Source of the DNA: Kaistella flava (ex Peng et al. 2021) | Lineage (GTDB): Bacteria > Bacteroidota > Bacteroidia > Flavobacteriales > Weeksellaceae | Direction of reading: 5' to 3' | NCBI RefSeq assembly: GCF_015191005.1 | Contig: NZ_CP040442.1 | Coordinates: 2,542,001-2,606,000, forward strand | DNA: 64,000 nucleotides | Shown: piece by piece, positions 8,971 through 17,945 of the stretch | Numbering within the stretch: position 1 is the first letter of the stretch | Layout of the letters: every line of letters starts with the position of its first letter | The notes under the pieces: generated by a model | Database searches by the model: none | Told to the model about the DNA's origin: nothing | What the model saw: the letters and a program-made list of their open reading frames with translations, nothing else | Translations under genes and position numbers: made by a program

Positions 8971-10203
8971 ATGCTTGCATTAAAGGCAGAAAATATATCT
9001 AAGCAATATCGTCTCGGTCAAGTAGGAACCGGAACGCTTTCGCACGACCTCAATCGTTTTTGGCATCAAGTTCGGGGAAAAGAAGATCCTTATTTAAAAA
9101 TCGGAGAAGCCAATGACCGAGCTAATAAAGGCGAAAGTGAATATGTTTGGTCTTTACGCGATATCAATTTTGAAATCGAACAAGGCGATGCTGTAGGAAT
9201 TATTGGTAGAAATGGTGCTGGAAAATCTACTCTTTTAAAATTATTAAGTAAAGTTACAAAACCAACCACCGGAAAAATTTACACCAATGGAAGAATTGCT
9301 TCTCTCCTGGAAGTTGGAACCGGTTTTCATCCCGAAATGACCGGTCGCGAAAATATTTATTTGAACGGCGCCATCCTCGGAATGACCCGAAAAGAAATTA
9401 AACGTAAATTTGATGAAATCGTAGACTTCTCTGGTGTTGAAAGATACATTGACACGCCGGTAAAAAGATACTCTTCAGGAATGTATGTTCGTCTGGCATT
9501 TGCAGTTGCTGCGCATTTGGAATCTGAAATCTTGATTGTTGATGAAGTATTGGCAGTGGGAGATGCAGAATTTCAGAAAAAGTGTTTGGGGAAAATGGGC
9601 GATGTTAGCAAAGGAGAAGGTAGGACTGTTTTGTTTGTGAGTCATAATTTAACAGCTGTTTCACAACTTTGTAATTCAGGTATTTATCTGAAAAACGGTA
9701 TCCTTACAAAAAAAGACACAATTAAAAACATCACCAATCTGTATCTAAAAGAGTCAGAAAAAGGAAAATCCTTTTTTATTACGGAAGAAGATAGAAACGA
9801 CAAAATATTCTTTAAAAAAATCACTATTCTTAACTCTAATCATGAATCAGAATCCTCATTTGACTTTAATAACGAAATTATAATTGAATTCGAAATAGCA
9901 AATAATGGCAACATTAACAATGCGAACATTTTTGTCACAATTCAGGACGCACACCAAAACAGAGTTTTTTCCGCAGAAGTCGTTTTAAATAAAAATCAAA
10001 GCAAATATCAGTTGATTATAGAACCTAAATTTTTATGCGCTGGATCTTATAATATAACTACCTTTCTTCATGTTCCACAACTGTTTAGATATGATGAGTT
10101 AGCAAACGTTTGCCATTTTGACGTGATTGATACCGCTTCAGAATTTGTGATTCACGGCAGCTATCATCATGGCGTAGTTTATGGAAAATATAAATGGAAA
10201 TAA
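8971..10203 (+). CDS. wzt: Polysaccharide ABC exporter ATPase (Wzt type) with C-terminal glycan-binding domain
   Basis: This 410-residue protein has an ATPase domain (1-250) with Walker A GRNGAGKST, signature RYSSGMYVRLAFA, Walker B ILIVDEVLAVGD and the switch histidine in LFVSHN. Residues about 275-410 form an extra domain rich in beta strands (FDFNNEIIIEFEIANNG to SYHHGVVYGKYKWK), matching the Wzt C-terminal module. In studied O-antigen systems that module binds the modified non-reducing end of the glycan before export. This suggests the glycan here carries a terminal cap such as a methyl group. The methyltransferase gene begins directly after the stop codon. Confidence 0.93.
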   Translation: MLALKAENISKQYRLGQVGTGTLSHDLNRFWHQVRGKEDPYLKIGEANDRANKGESEYVWSLRDINFEIEQGDAVGIIGRNGAGKSTLLKLLSKVTKPTTGKIYTNGRIASLLEVGTGFHPEMTGRENIYLNGAILGMTRKEIKRKFDEIVDFSGVERYIDTPVKRYSSGMYVRLAFAVAAHLESEILIVDEVLAVGDAEFQKKCLGKMGDVSKGEGRTVLFVSHNLTAVSQLCNSGIYLKNGILTKKDTIKNITNLYLKESEKGKSFFITEEDRNDKIFFKKITILNSNHESESSFDFNNEIIIEFEIANNGNINNANIFVTIQDAHQNRVFSAEVVLNKNQSKYQLIIEPKFLCAGSYNITTFLHVPQLFRYDELANVCHFDVIDTASEFVIHGSYHHGVVYGKYKWK

Positions 10204-10204
10204 T

Positions 10205-10981
10205 ATGAAAATACATTTACTTAAAAAAGACCACGTGGTCATTAACAAAACTGAACTTACTAAAATTAGTTTGGCCGAGCAATATCTGACTAATGATTAC
10301 CATATAAAGGCTGAAATAGCAACAAAGGCTGAGATTAATAAAAACCCTTTGAGATCCGATATTATCAATTTTATCTTACAGAATTTTAAAAGAGAAACTT
10401 GTTACCTGGAAATTGGAGTTCGACATACGAATGAAAATTTTGACCTTATACGATCAAAAATAAAATACAGTGTTGATCCAGGATATGAATCAGAGACAAA
10501 CGATGTGGATTTCAAAATGACAAGTGACGAATTTTTCGCTGGATTACGGGAAGGAACTTTTCTAAATGAACAATTGAAATTTGATGTTATTTTTATTGAT
10601 GGTTCACATTTAGCAGATCAGGTACAAAAGGACATTAATAATTCTCTAGAATACCTTGCAGATGACGGCTATATTGTAATGCATGATTGCAATCCACCCA
10701 CAGAATTCCACGCTTCAGAGAATTACTATTATCGAATATCGCCTTCAGGTGGATATTGGAACGGAACTACTTGGAAAGCTTTTTATAATGCTAGAAAAAG
10801 AACAGATATTTTCAGCTGTTGTATTGATACAGATTGGGGAATTGGAGTGATTTCCAGAAAAGTTGATTTAGGAAAACCGACAAATGTGAAAAATGATTTT
10901 TTTGAATATTATATCCTTAACAGAAATAGAGAAGAATCTCTTAATTTAATTACGTTCGAAAAATTTAAATCTTATTTCTAA
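10205..10981 (+). CDS. Class I SAM-dependent methyltransferase (Methyltransf_24-like)
   Basis: The protein has 258 residues from the ATG at 10205, one base after the wzt stop. An in-frame ATG at 10181 inside wzt would add eight residues and is less likely. The SAM-binding core shows YLEIGV, an acidic loop SVDPGYE, FDVIFIDGSHLADQVQKDI and DDGYIVMHDCNPP. This spacing is that of the Methyltransf_24/CmcI-like group, often found in glycan loci. Its tight coupling to a Wzt with a binding domain suggests that it methylates a sugar of the exported glycan, perhaps as a chain terminator; this is inference. Substrate unknown. Confidence 0.82.
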   Translation: MKIHLLKKDHVVINKTELTKISLAEQYLTNDYHIKAEIATKAEINKNPLRSDIINFILQNFKRETCYLEIGVRHTNENFDLIRSKIKYSVDPGYESETNDVDFKMTSDEFFAGLREGTFLNEQLKFDVIFIDGSHLADQVQKDINNSLEYLADDGYIVMHDCNPPTEFHASENYYYRISPSGGYWNGTTWKAFYNARKRTDIFSCCIDTDWGIGVISRKVDLGKPTNVKNDFFEYYILNRNREESLNLITFEKFKSYF

Positions 10982-11022
10982 TGTCTTTAATATATTATCA
11001 CAAATATCCCTCTTTAAAAGTG

Positions 11023-11055
11023 AATAAACTTCTGTACCAATAAGTTTATTTCTTT
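11023..11055 (+). terminator. Weak terminator after the methyltransferase gene
   Basis: A 9-bp perfect inverted repeat AATAAACTT/AAGTTTATT (11023-11031 and 11042-11050) with a 10-nt loop is followed by TCTTTTC. It is AT-rich and the U-tract is interrupted, so termination may be partial. Confidence 0.4.
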
Positions 11056-11110
11056 TCATTTGATAGTTTACAATACTTTAAAGTCATTTAACATTTAATT
11101 AAAGGCAGGA

Positions 11111-12016
11111 ATGAATCAATTAGCCATCGTTATCCCTTATTACAAAATAAATTTTTTCGAAGAAACTCTGAAATCTGTTGCAGCACAAACTAATAAAAAT
11201 TTCACTCTGTATATTGGCAATGATTCAAGCCCTGATAATCCATTCCCTCTAATTCAAAAAAATTTTCAAGAAGGTGAGTACAAGTATTTTGAATACAAAG
11301 ATAATTTAGGTAGCAAAAATCTCGCTTTGCAATGGGAAAGAATTCTTGAAAATGTAACAGAAGATTGGTTTCAAATTTTAGGAGACGATGATACCATATC
11401 CGCTAATTTCGCAGAGGAATTTTACGAAAATCTGCCTTTAGCCAATCAACAAAATACGAATGTTTTGAAATTCAGTCAGTGTTTCATTAATGAGACTGGC
11501 GAAAGAACTAATGAATTCACACATTATCCAAAAACAGCTTCATCGAAATTAATCTGGCGAAGTAAATATGTAGAGAAACACAGAAGCAGTTTGTCCGAAC
11601 ATATTTTCAGAACAAAAACGTACCGTAAATATAAATTCAAACCTTTTCCACTTGCGTGGTATTCCGATGATTTAGCTGTTCTTGAATATAGCGAAGGCAA
11701 GGAAATCATCTTTATTGACCAAGCGAAAGTTCATATAAGAATGTCTGCAGTTAACATCTCTTCATTAACGAATAATGACGCAGAAAAACAGAAGGCAAGA
11801 CAACAATATCTGGAAATCATTTTAAACAAACATTCGTATTTATTTAAAAAAAAAGAACTTATAAAGGAATTTAATGATTATCTTTATCTAACATGGAAAA
11901 ATAAATATCCCAGCAAATTAAATTTTTTACCGATTTACCTCAAGACGAAACCTTGGTATAAAATTCTTAAAATCCCTTACCAAAAATCTCTTTTAAATAA
12001 AAACAGCAAAATGTAA
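11111..12016 (+). CDS. Family 2-type glycosyltransferase
   Basis: This 301-residue GT-A fold protein starts with the typical LAIVIPYYKINFFEETLKS strand-helix. It has the nucleotide-binding loop YIGNDSSPDN near 34-43 and the metal-binding motif GDDD at 91-94. The C-terminal third (about 200-301) is basic and amphipathic, consistent with membrane association. A purine-rich AAAGGCAGGA precedes the ATG, one of the few ribosome-binding-like sites in the window. It is one of several glycan assembly enzymes here; donor and linkage cannot be told. Confidence 0.85.
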   Translation: MNQLAIVIPYYKINFFEETLKSVAAQTNKNFTLYIGNDSSPDNPFPLIQKNFQEGEYKYFEYKDNLGSKNLALQWERILENVTEDWFQILGDDDTISANFAEEFYENLPLANQQNTNVLKFSQCFINETGERTNEFTHYPKTASSKLIWRSKYVEKHRSSLSEHIFRTKTYRKYKFKPFPLAWYSDDLAVLEYSEGKEIIFIDQAKVHIRMSAVNISSLTNNDAEKQKARQQYLEIILNKHSYLFKKKELIKEFNDYLYLTWKNKYPSKLNFLPIYLKTKPWYKILKIPYQKSLLNKNSKM

Positions 12017-12049
12017 TGATAACAATTTTAATCCTTTTTCATTATTAAT

Positions 12050-12928
12050 ATGTCTTTTCAAAAAAAGCACATCCAATTTATTAAATATCTCAAAGGAATT
12101 TGGGCGAAATTGCAGGCACATAAAAGACGCGCAATGCTACTTTTCGAGGTTCTTCATTTAACCTTTCTAATGAAGTTTGACAGCAAGGTGCGAAGTCAAA
12201 TTAAAAACCACAAAAGCATTCCTGTTATTATTATTAATTTTAATCAGCTTTACTACCTTAAACAACTAATTAACTTCCTTCAAAAAAGAGATTTTTCCAA
12301 CATCGTAATTATTGACAATGCATCATCTTATAAACCTCTTTTAGAATATTATAGAAAAATCAAAGATAAAGTAGTTGTGGAAAGTCTCGAAAATAATTTG
12401 GGTCATGATGTTTTTTTCAAAAATAAAAAGCTTCAAAAAAAATATGGCAAAGGATTTTATTTCCTCACCGACTCTGATATCATACCAAATGAAAAACTTC
12501 CCGATGATTTTGCAACTACAATGCTAAATTATCTTTTTAAATATTATAAAAGAGTAAATAAAGTGGGTTTCGCAATCGACACTCAAAATATTCCGGATTA
12601 TTATCCTCTCAAAGAAAAAGTTAACATTTGGGAAAAAAGATATTGGTTAGCAGAAATTGAAAAAGAAGTATATTTTGCTAATATTGATACAACTTTTGCG
12701 CTGTACAAACCAAAATATCCGAAAACATTTTTTAAATTATTTGACTTTATGACTGGACTTAGGCTAGCTGGTAATTTTACTTGCAAACACGGAGGTTGGT
12801 ATATTGATCCAAAAAACCTGACTGAAGAAAATCGATATTACATACAAACAGCCAATAAATCTTCATCGTGGAAACTTGATGAGAATGGTAAGCAAGTTTC
12901 TGAAGAATATGACCATTTTATAAAATAA
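12050..12928 (+). CDS. GT-A-type glycosyltransferase, family 2-like
   Basis: The protein has 292 residues. A basic N-terminal extension of about 55 residues precedes the sugar-nucleotide fold: IPVIIINFNQLYYLKQLINFL, VIIDNAS at about 86-92 and NNLGH. The putative metal motif DSD is at 141-143 within FYFLTDSDIIPN. These features fit a divergent family 2-like transferase. The gene lies between two others of the same strand with gaps of 33 and 4 nt, so it is part of one operon. Function beyond glycosyl transfer is not visible. Confidence 0.75.
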   Translation: MSFQKKHIQFIKYLKGIWAKLQAHKRRAMLLFEVLHLTFLMKFDSKVRSQIKNHKSIPVIIINFNQLYYLKQLINFLQKRDFSNIVIIDNASSYKPLLEYYRKIKDKVVVESLENNLGHDVFFKNKKLQKKYGKGFYFLTDSDIIPNEKLPDDFATTMLNYLFKYYKRVNKVGFAIDTQNIPDYYPLKEKVNIWEKRYWLAEIEKEVYFANIDTTFALYKPKYPKTFFKLFDFMTGLRLAGNFTCKHGGWYIDPKNLTEENRYYIQTANKSSSWKLDENGKQVSEEYDHFIK

Positions 12929-12932
12929 AAAC

Positions 12933-13745
12933 ATGCTCTCAATCATTATTTCTTCTTACCAGGAAAAATATTTTTCTACATTGCAGAAAAACATTGCAGA
13001 AACTATAGGCATTGATTATGAAATCGTAAAAATCGAAAATCCTAATTTGATGGGAATCTGCGAAGCGTATAACCATGGTGCAAAAAAGGCAAAATATGAA
13101 AACTTGCTTTTTATACATGAAGATGTGGAATTTATTACCCAAAATTGGGGAGACCTTCTTATACAATTCCTAAATCGTCCAAATTGGGGAATTATAGGAC
13201 TTGCTGGATGTAAATATGTTCCAAACGTACCTTTTGCGTGGTGGGATAAATTTGAGAATTCCTTTAGGAATCTTCACCAATTTAATAAAAATACTGAGGT
13301 TCGAAATTATAATATTTCAGAATACAAGGAGGTCTTAGCAATTGATGGTGTATTTCTTGCGTGTAGAAAAAAAATTCATCAAGAGTTTCCCTTCAATGAA
13401 AACATCAAAGGTTTTCACGGATATGATCTCGATTTTTCAGTTCGTGTCGCAGAGAAATATTCTAATTTATTGGCCCATAATATTAAACTCAAACATTTTT
13501 CAGAAGGCAACCCAAACAAAGAATGGTGGGATGATATTTTGAAAAACAGAAAATTATTCAAAGCTCCATCAAAACAAAAAATAGACAAAAAAACAGAACT
13601 CTATTTTTACCGCAAATTAGAAGAAAGGCTTAATTTAAACCATTCAAAGCATAAAAAGAAAATTCTGCTTCGCTATAATGACCCTCGTTTTATAGGTTTT
13701 AAAATATCTTTAAAAAATATCTTTAATCTGATATTTAATGACTAA
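12933..13745 (+). CDS. Glycosyltransferase of the Glyco_tranf_2_5-like group
   Basis: This 270-residue protein begins MLSIIISSYQEKYFSTLQKNI and contains NPNLMGICEAYNHGAKKAKYENLLFIHEDVEF. There the HED motif at 62-64 replaces the usual DxD. Later features are AIDGVFLACRK and FHGYDLDFSVRVAEK, the pattern of the Glyco_tranf_2_5 group. It overlaps the next gene by 8 nt, indicating translational coupling. Acceptor and donor are unknown. Confidence 0.8.
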   Translation: MLSIIISSYQEKYFSTLQKNIAETIGIDYEIVKIENPNLMGICEAYNHGAKKAKYENLLFIHEDVEFITQNWGDLLIQFLNRPNWGIIGLAGCKYVPNVPFAWWDKFENSFRNLHQFNKNTEVRNYNISEYKEVLAIDGVFLACRKKIHQEFPFNENIKGFHGYDLDFSVRVAEKYSNLLAHNIKLKHFSEGNPNKEWWDDILKNRKLFKAPSKQKIDKKTELYFYRKLEERLNLNHSKHKKKILLRYNDPRFIGFKISLKNIFNLIFND

Positions 13746-14622
13746 AATCTCTATCATCGTCCTCACCTACAATCATGCAGTATTTATACGTGAAAATTTG
13801 GAGGGAATTTTAATGCAAAAAGTAGATGCTCAAGTTGAATTGATTATTTGTGACGACCATTCCACCGACAACACCGCAGTGGTTGTAAATGACGTCATTA
13901 GTCTTGTTCCAGAAAACTTTGAGGTGAAATTTTTTCAACATGATAAAAATATCGGAGCGACTCCCAATTTCTATTTTTCAATGGAACAAGTAACCGGTGA
14001 TTTTGTGGCTTTTTGCGAAGGTGATGATTATTGGACCGATCCTGAAAAACTTCAGATACAACTTAACTTCCTTCGTTCTAATCCAGATTACAGTCTTTGT
14101 TTTCATACCGCAATTAATATTTCTGACGACCCAGAAATTAATGAAACCTTATTTTCTAAAGTCGAAGAACGTGAATATTCAGCTATAGAAATTTATAAAC
14201 ACTGGGTCATACATACCGCAACGGTAATGATGCGCTCCGAAGTTTTGAAATCTGAAGCTAAAAAAATTACTTTAAGAGAGCCTGATTTACAATACTTCGA
14301 CACTGTTTTATTTTTAGCAGCTTCCAACATTGGAAAACTTCATGGAATTTCCAGAAAAATGTCAGCATACAGAAGGCATGAAGCCGGACTTTCCGCAGGG
14401 AAAATAAATTTTAAACGAGATTTGAGACATAATAAACTCGACCAAATTATCGGTAAATATTACGGCGGAGAAATTAAAAAATTATCCAACTGGCAGATTT
14501 TTTCGCGATCCAACCTTAATTTTAATATTTTAGTGAAAGAAAATAGAATTTTTGCTGCATTAAAATTTTTACCTTGGCTTTTGCGAAACCGAATCTTTAT
14601 CTATAATTGGATGAAAAAATAA
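13738..14622 (+). CDS. Family 2 glycosyltransferase
   Basis: This 294-residue protein has a clear GT2 core: ISIIVLTYNHAVFIRENLEGIL at the N-terminus, LIICDDHSTDNT at about 35-46 and the metal site CEGDDYW at 93-99. IHTATVMMRSEVLK and the acceptor-side FDTVLFLAAS follow. The start overlaps the previous stop by 8 nt. It belongs to the glycan assembly operon. Confidence 0.9.
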   Translation: MTKISIIVLTYNHAVFIRENLEGILMQKVDAQVELIICDDHSTDNTAVVVNDVISLVPENFEVKFFQHDKNIGATPNFYFSMEQVTGDFVAFCEGDDYWTDPEKLQIQLNFLRSNPDYSLCFHTAINISDDPEINETLFSKVEEREYSAIEIYKHWVIHTATVMMRSEVLKSEAKKITLREPDLQYFDTVLFLAASNIGKLHGISRKMSAYRRHEAGLSAGKINFKRDLRHNKLDQIIGKYYGGEIKKLSNWQIFSRSNLNFNILVKENRIFAALKFLPWLLRNRIFIYNWMKK

Positions 14623-14648
14623 CTCTTCCCTTTTTCTATTTGCTGAAA

Positions 14649-15797
14649 ATGACAAAAAAAATTAAAATCGCATTTCTTTGTAGTGGTCCACTAACAGACA
14701 AGAAAATCTGGTCCGGAACTATTTACCAAATGTACCAAGCTTTCTTGGCACAGGATTTTGAAGTGGAATGGGTTCCAGTAAACCGATTTAGTCCTTTAGA
14801 ATCTAATTTTTTTTTGATAATTGAAAAGTTTCATAAAAAAATATTTAACCGCGGATTCAACCGAAATCACTTTTTAGCGAAAGCTTTTTCTGCCTCTCGA
14901 AAACTTCAGAACAACTTAAAACCTTCGGATGCAGATGTAATTTTTGCACCGACAACGATTGCAGATATCGCATTTTTGAAAACCAGCAAACCGATTCTTT
15001 ATCTCAATGATGCCACCTTTCATCAACTCCTCAACTATTATGATGGAATGAGTGGATTTGGATGGCTTTCAAAAAAAACGACCGTATTAATAGAAAAATT
15101 AGCACTACAAAAATCTGACAATTTAGTTTTTTCTTCTAGTTGGGCAGCGAAACATGCGGTCGATTTTTATAAAATTCCAGAGAACAAAGTCAACGTGATT
15201 AAATTTGGCTCAAACTCAACTGCACCTCAACAAATTGCTGATAAAGATTACAACAGTGAAATCGTGTTTCTTTTTTTAGGCGTAGAATGGGAACGAAAAG
15301 GTGGTCAAATCGCTTTAGATACAGTGAAAATATTGCGCAAAAGAAACTATCCTGTGAAGTTACAAGTAGTGGGATGTATTCCGCCTGTAACAGATGCAGA
15401 AGTGATGAATGTAATTCCTTTTTTAAATAAAAACAATCCTGCGGAGGCTCAACAGATTTTTGATTTTTTACAAAACTCTCATTTTATGTTTATGCCAACA
15501 AGAGCAGACTGTACTCCTATTTCATTTTGTGAAGCAGCGAGTTACGGATTACCTGTAATTTCTACCAACACGGGCGGTGTTGCAGCTGTAGTGGAATCTG
15601 GAGAAACAGGAATACTTTTACCTTTACAAGCAAATGCAGAGGAATATGCTGACGAAATTGAGATTTTACTTCGTGATCCGAATCAAATAGAAAAATATTC
15701 TTTGAATGCTCGGAAAAAATATGAAGAAGAGTTGAATTGGACGGTTTGGGGTAAAGAAATGGGAAGAATTGTAGAAGGTTTATTAGTGAAAAAATAG
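14649..15797 (+). CDS. Family 4 glycosyltransferase (GT-B fold)
   Basis: The protein has 382 residues from the ATG at 14649; an in-frame start at 14607 would overlap the previous gene and add a sequence unlike the family. The N-terminal domain begins KKIKIAFLCSGPLTDKKIWSG. The C-terminal domain shows VFLFLGVEWERKGGQIALDTV and the donor-binding region PTRADCTPISFCEAASYGLPVISTNTGG. These are the retaining GT4 signatures (conserved Glu pair around FCEAASYG). It probably adds one sugar to the growing glycan from a nucleotide donor at the cytoplasmic face. Confidence 0.9.
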   Translation: MTKKIKIAFLCSGPLTDKKIWSGTIYQMYQAFLAQDFEVEWVPVNRFSPLESNFFLIIEKFHKKIFNRGFNRNHFLAKAFSASRKLQNNLKPSDADVIFAPTTIADIAFLKTSKPILYLNDATFHQLLNYYDGMSGFGWLSKKTTVLIEKLALQKSDNLVFSSSWAAKHAVDFYKIPENKVNVIKFGSNSTAPQQIADKDYNSEIVFLFLGVEWERKGGQIALDTVKILRKRNYPVKLQVVGCIPPVTDAEVMNVIPFLNKNNPAEAQQIFDFLQNSHFMFMPTRADCTPISFCEAASYGLPVISTNTGGVAAVVESGETGILLPLQANAEEYADEIEILLRDPNQIEKYSLNARKKYEEELNWTVWGKEMGRIVEGLLVKK

Positions 15798-15827
15798 CTC
15801 TACACGCAAAACACTGTAAAATCACAA

Positions 15828-17051
15828 ATGAAAAAAAGTTTAGAAATCATATTGATTATCATTATTGTAATTCTCACAGGAATTCATCTGGTAGAATACA
15901 CGTTGAAAACACCTGAGCTCGATTACTTTAATACCAACACCCTTATTAATTATTCACGTGGTTTTGTGAGAAGAGGGATAAGTGGTGAAATAATTAAATT
16001 ATTTAGTTCAATATTAAATTTAAACCCGCTTTTTATTATTAAAAGTTTCAATCTTATTTTAATTTCTTTATTTGTCAGTTATTTTGTAATCTCCGTTGTT
16101 AAATACAAAATAAGTTTTTCTTTTTTCCTATTTCCTTTTGTAATTCCATTTTTAATTATTGATGACATCATTAATTTTAAAGATTTTTTCACAATAATCT
16201 TATTAATTCTTCTCGTTAAAACAATTTTGCATCCTAAATTAAACAACTATTTAAAGTGGATTTTATTGAACGCTATATGTATGATTGCTATCCTAAATCA
16301 TGAAATGAGTTTCTTTATTTTTATTCCTACAATAGTAATAATCCACTATTTAATTAATCCAACTATTGGTCAAATTGCAACAAAAATAGCATTTCTAACT
16401 CCTACGCTATTTATTTTTTACTTGTGTATCCATTATAGTGGCACCGTGGAACAGGAGACACAAATTCTTTCCGGATATCAATTTTTACCAAACAGTAATA
16501 CGAAAATTGACCAACTCTCAGATAAAGCAGTTTTCTTACTCCCGAAATTTTTCATATCTATTATATGGAACGGTTATTCTAGAGGAATTACCTCACTTTT
16601 CTATCTGATACAAATTTTATTTTTGCTTTCTTTTTTCGACAAAATTAAAACAAGTTTTAAATCCTATAATAATACCTTAAATCCGAATTTACTGGTGTGT
16701 TTATATGTTATTTTATTGCTATGTTTTCTCCCTATCTTTTTAATTGCTTACGATTGGCATCGCTTTTTATTTTTAATTTTAATAAGCTCTTTAATCATCG
16801 GAATCGAGTTTTATAAAAGTGAAAGGAAATTAAATATCACATATATTCTACCAAATATCACATTAAAAACATCTGCTTATTTACGAAACTTTTTTTTATA
16901 TTTTATTATCCCTGAAAGATCACTTTTACTTTTGATAGGATTTTTTGGTATCATTCCACACATGAAAATGGGAAATACATCTTTCCAATTTTCATCTTTA
17001 TACTTAATCATTATGAATTTCATGACGAAGATTACATCAATATTATTATAA
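15828..17051 (+). CDS. Polytopic membrane protein, possible glycan polymerase or flippase-like
   Basis: This 407-residue, very hydrophobic protein has about ten predicted membrane segments and strong AT bias. A short N-terminal helix is followed by YSRGFVRRGISGEIIK at about residues 42-57. That motif recurs in a poorly described group of membrane proteins of polysaccharide loci. IAYDWHRFLFLILI lies in the C-terminal half. No Wzx or Wzy signature can be proved by eye. Because the locus also encodes an ABC exporter, which does not need a Wzy polymerase, its role is open. It is the last plus-strand gene before a convergent pair. Confidence 0.6.
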   Translation: MKKSLEIILIIIIVILTGIHLVEYTLKTPELDYFNTNTLINYSRGFVRRGISGEIIKLFSSILNLNPLFIIKSFNLILISLFVSYFVISVVKYKISFSFFLFPFVIPFLIIDDIINFKDFFTIILLILLVKTILHPKLNNYLKWILLNAICMIAILNHEMSFFIFIPTIVIIHYLINPTIGQIATKIAFLTPTLFIFYLCIHYSGTVEQETQILSGYQFLPNSNTKIDQLSDKAVFLLPKFFISIIWNGYSRGITSLFYLIQILFLLSFFDKIKTSFKSYNNTLNPNLLVCLYVILLLCFLPIFLIAYDWHRFLFLILISSLIIGIEFYKSERKLNITYILPNITLKTSAYLRNFFLYFIIPERSLLLLIGFFGIIPHMKMGNTSFQFSSLYLIIMNFMTKITSILL

Positions 17052-17096
17052 AATAAGATGAAGAATTCGCTATTAATGTGATAAAATTAGATAGAT

Positions 17097-17945
17097 TTAA
17101 AACTTTTGAAGAATGCGATATTTAAAATAGAGTAAATTCAATAAAAGTGGAAAGTCCAAGAAGGACTTAATCTTTGATTGATTCGTTTTCAAAGCAATAT
17201 CCCAATAACTTTTCGTCAACTGCATTTTTTCTTCATCCGTTTTTACCATTGCAAGCTTCGTTTTTAAAGAGAGCATTGAATAATTCGGATTATCCAACAA
17301 TCGCTGATAAAGGTTTTGACTCAAACCATCTTCTAAATATTCACCGAAAGCCAAAACGTGATCGGTAAAAAGAATTTTGTAACGTTGAAGGATTCTATTT
17401 AATAGAACCGATTCCTGGCAAAAATTTTCTCCGTGAAAAGATGGAAACGGAAATTCCCGCATAACTCTCGTTTGCAAAACAAAATTCATCTCTCCTTGAA
17501 ATCCCCAATCACATGTTTGTCCTTGAAGCCATCTTTGATGTCCATAAGTACCACAATCTAAATTAACTTTTTCTGTGGCGAGAATAAAAGTAAACCCAGC
17601 AAACTTATTATCTTCTGCAATCTCCAATACTAATTCTTTACAGATTCCAACACAATTTGGTGATAGATAATCATCACTATCAATCGTCAGAATGTAATCT
17701 GCGTTTGAATTTGATGCGGCTACATTAATAGCAATATGTTTACCTTGGTTTTCCTGTTTAATATATTGAATAGGAAAATCTGCTTCTCCAATAAATTTTG
17801 CAACCAATTCAGCTGTATTATCAATGGAGCCATCATCTATTATCAACCATTCGAAATCTCGCACCGTCTGCTTTAAAAGACTTTGGAAAAGTGTTTCTAA
17901 AATATACGCACGGTTGTATGTAGGAGTGAAAATAGTTAATTGCAT
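17097..17945 (-). CDS. Family 2 glycosyltransferase
   Basis: This 282-residue GT2 protein has LTIFTPTYNRAYILETLFQSL, then LIIDDGSIDNTAE at about 35-47 and the metal motif IDSDDY at 88-93. LQTRVMREFPFPSFHGENFCQESVL follows in the acceptor half. It overlaps the preceding minus-strand gene by 10 nt, so the two form a small reverse operon inside the polysaccharide locus. Confidence 0.9.
   Translation of the reverse strand: MQLTIFTPTYNRAYILETLFQSLLKQTVRDFEWLIIDDGSIDNTAELVAKFIGEADFPIQYIKQENQGKHIAINVAASNSNADYILTIDSDDYLSPNCVGICKELVLEIAEDNKFAGFTFILATEKVNLDCGTYGHQRWLQGQTCDWGFQGEMNFVLQTRVMREFPFPSFHGENFCQESVLLNRILQRYKILFTDHVLAFGEYLEDGLSQNLYQRLLDNPNYSMLSLKTKLAMVKTDEEKMQLTKSYWDIALKTNQSKIKSFLDFPLLLNLLYFKYRILQKF

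Noticed and set aside
15828..17051. Firm assignment of the membrane protein as Wzy polymerase
   Set aside because: No diagnostic Wzy motif is visible, and the presence of an ABC exporter argues against assuming a Wzx/Wzy pathway.
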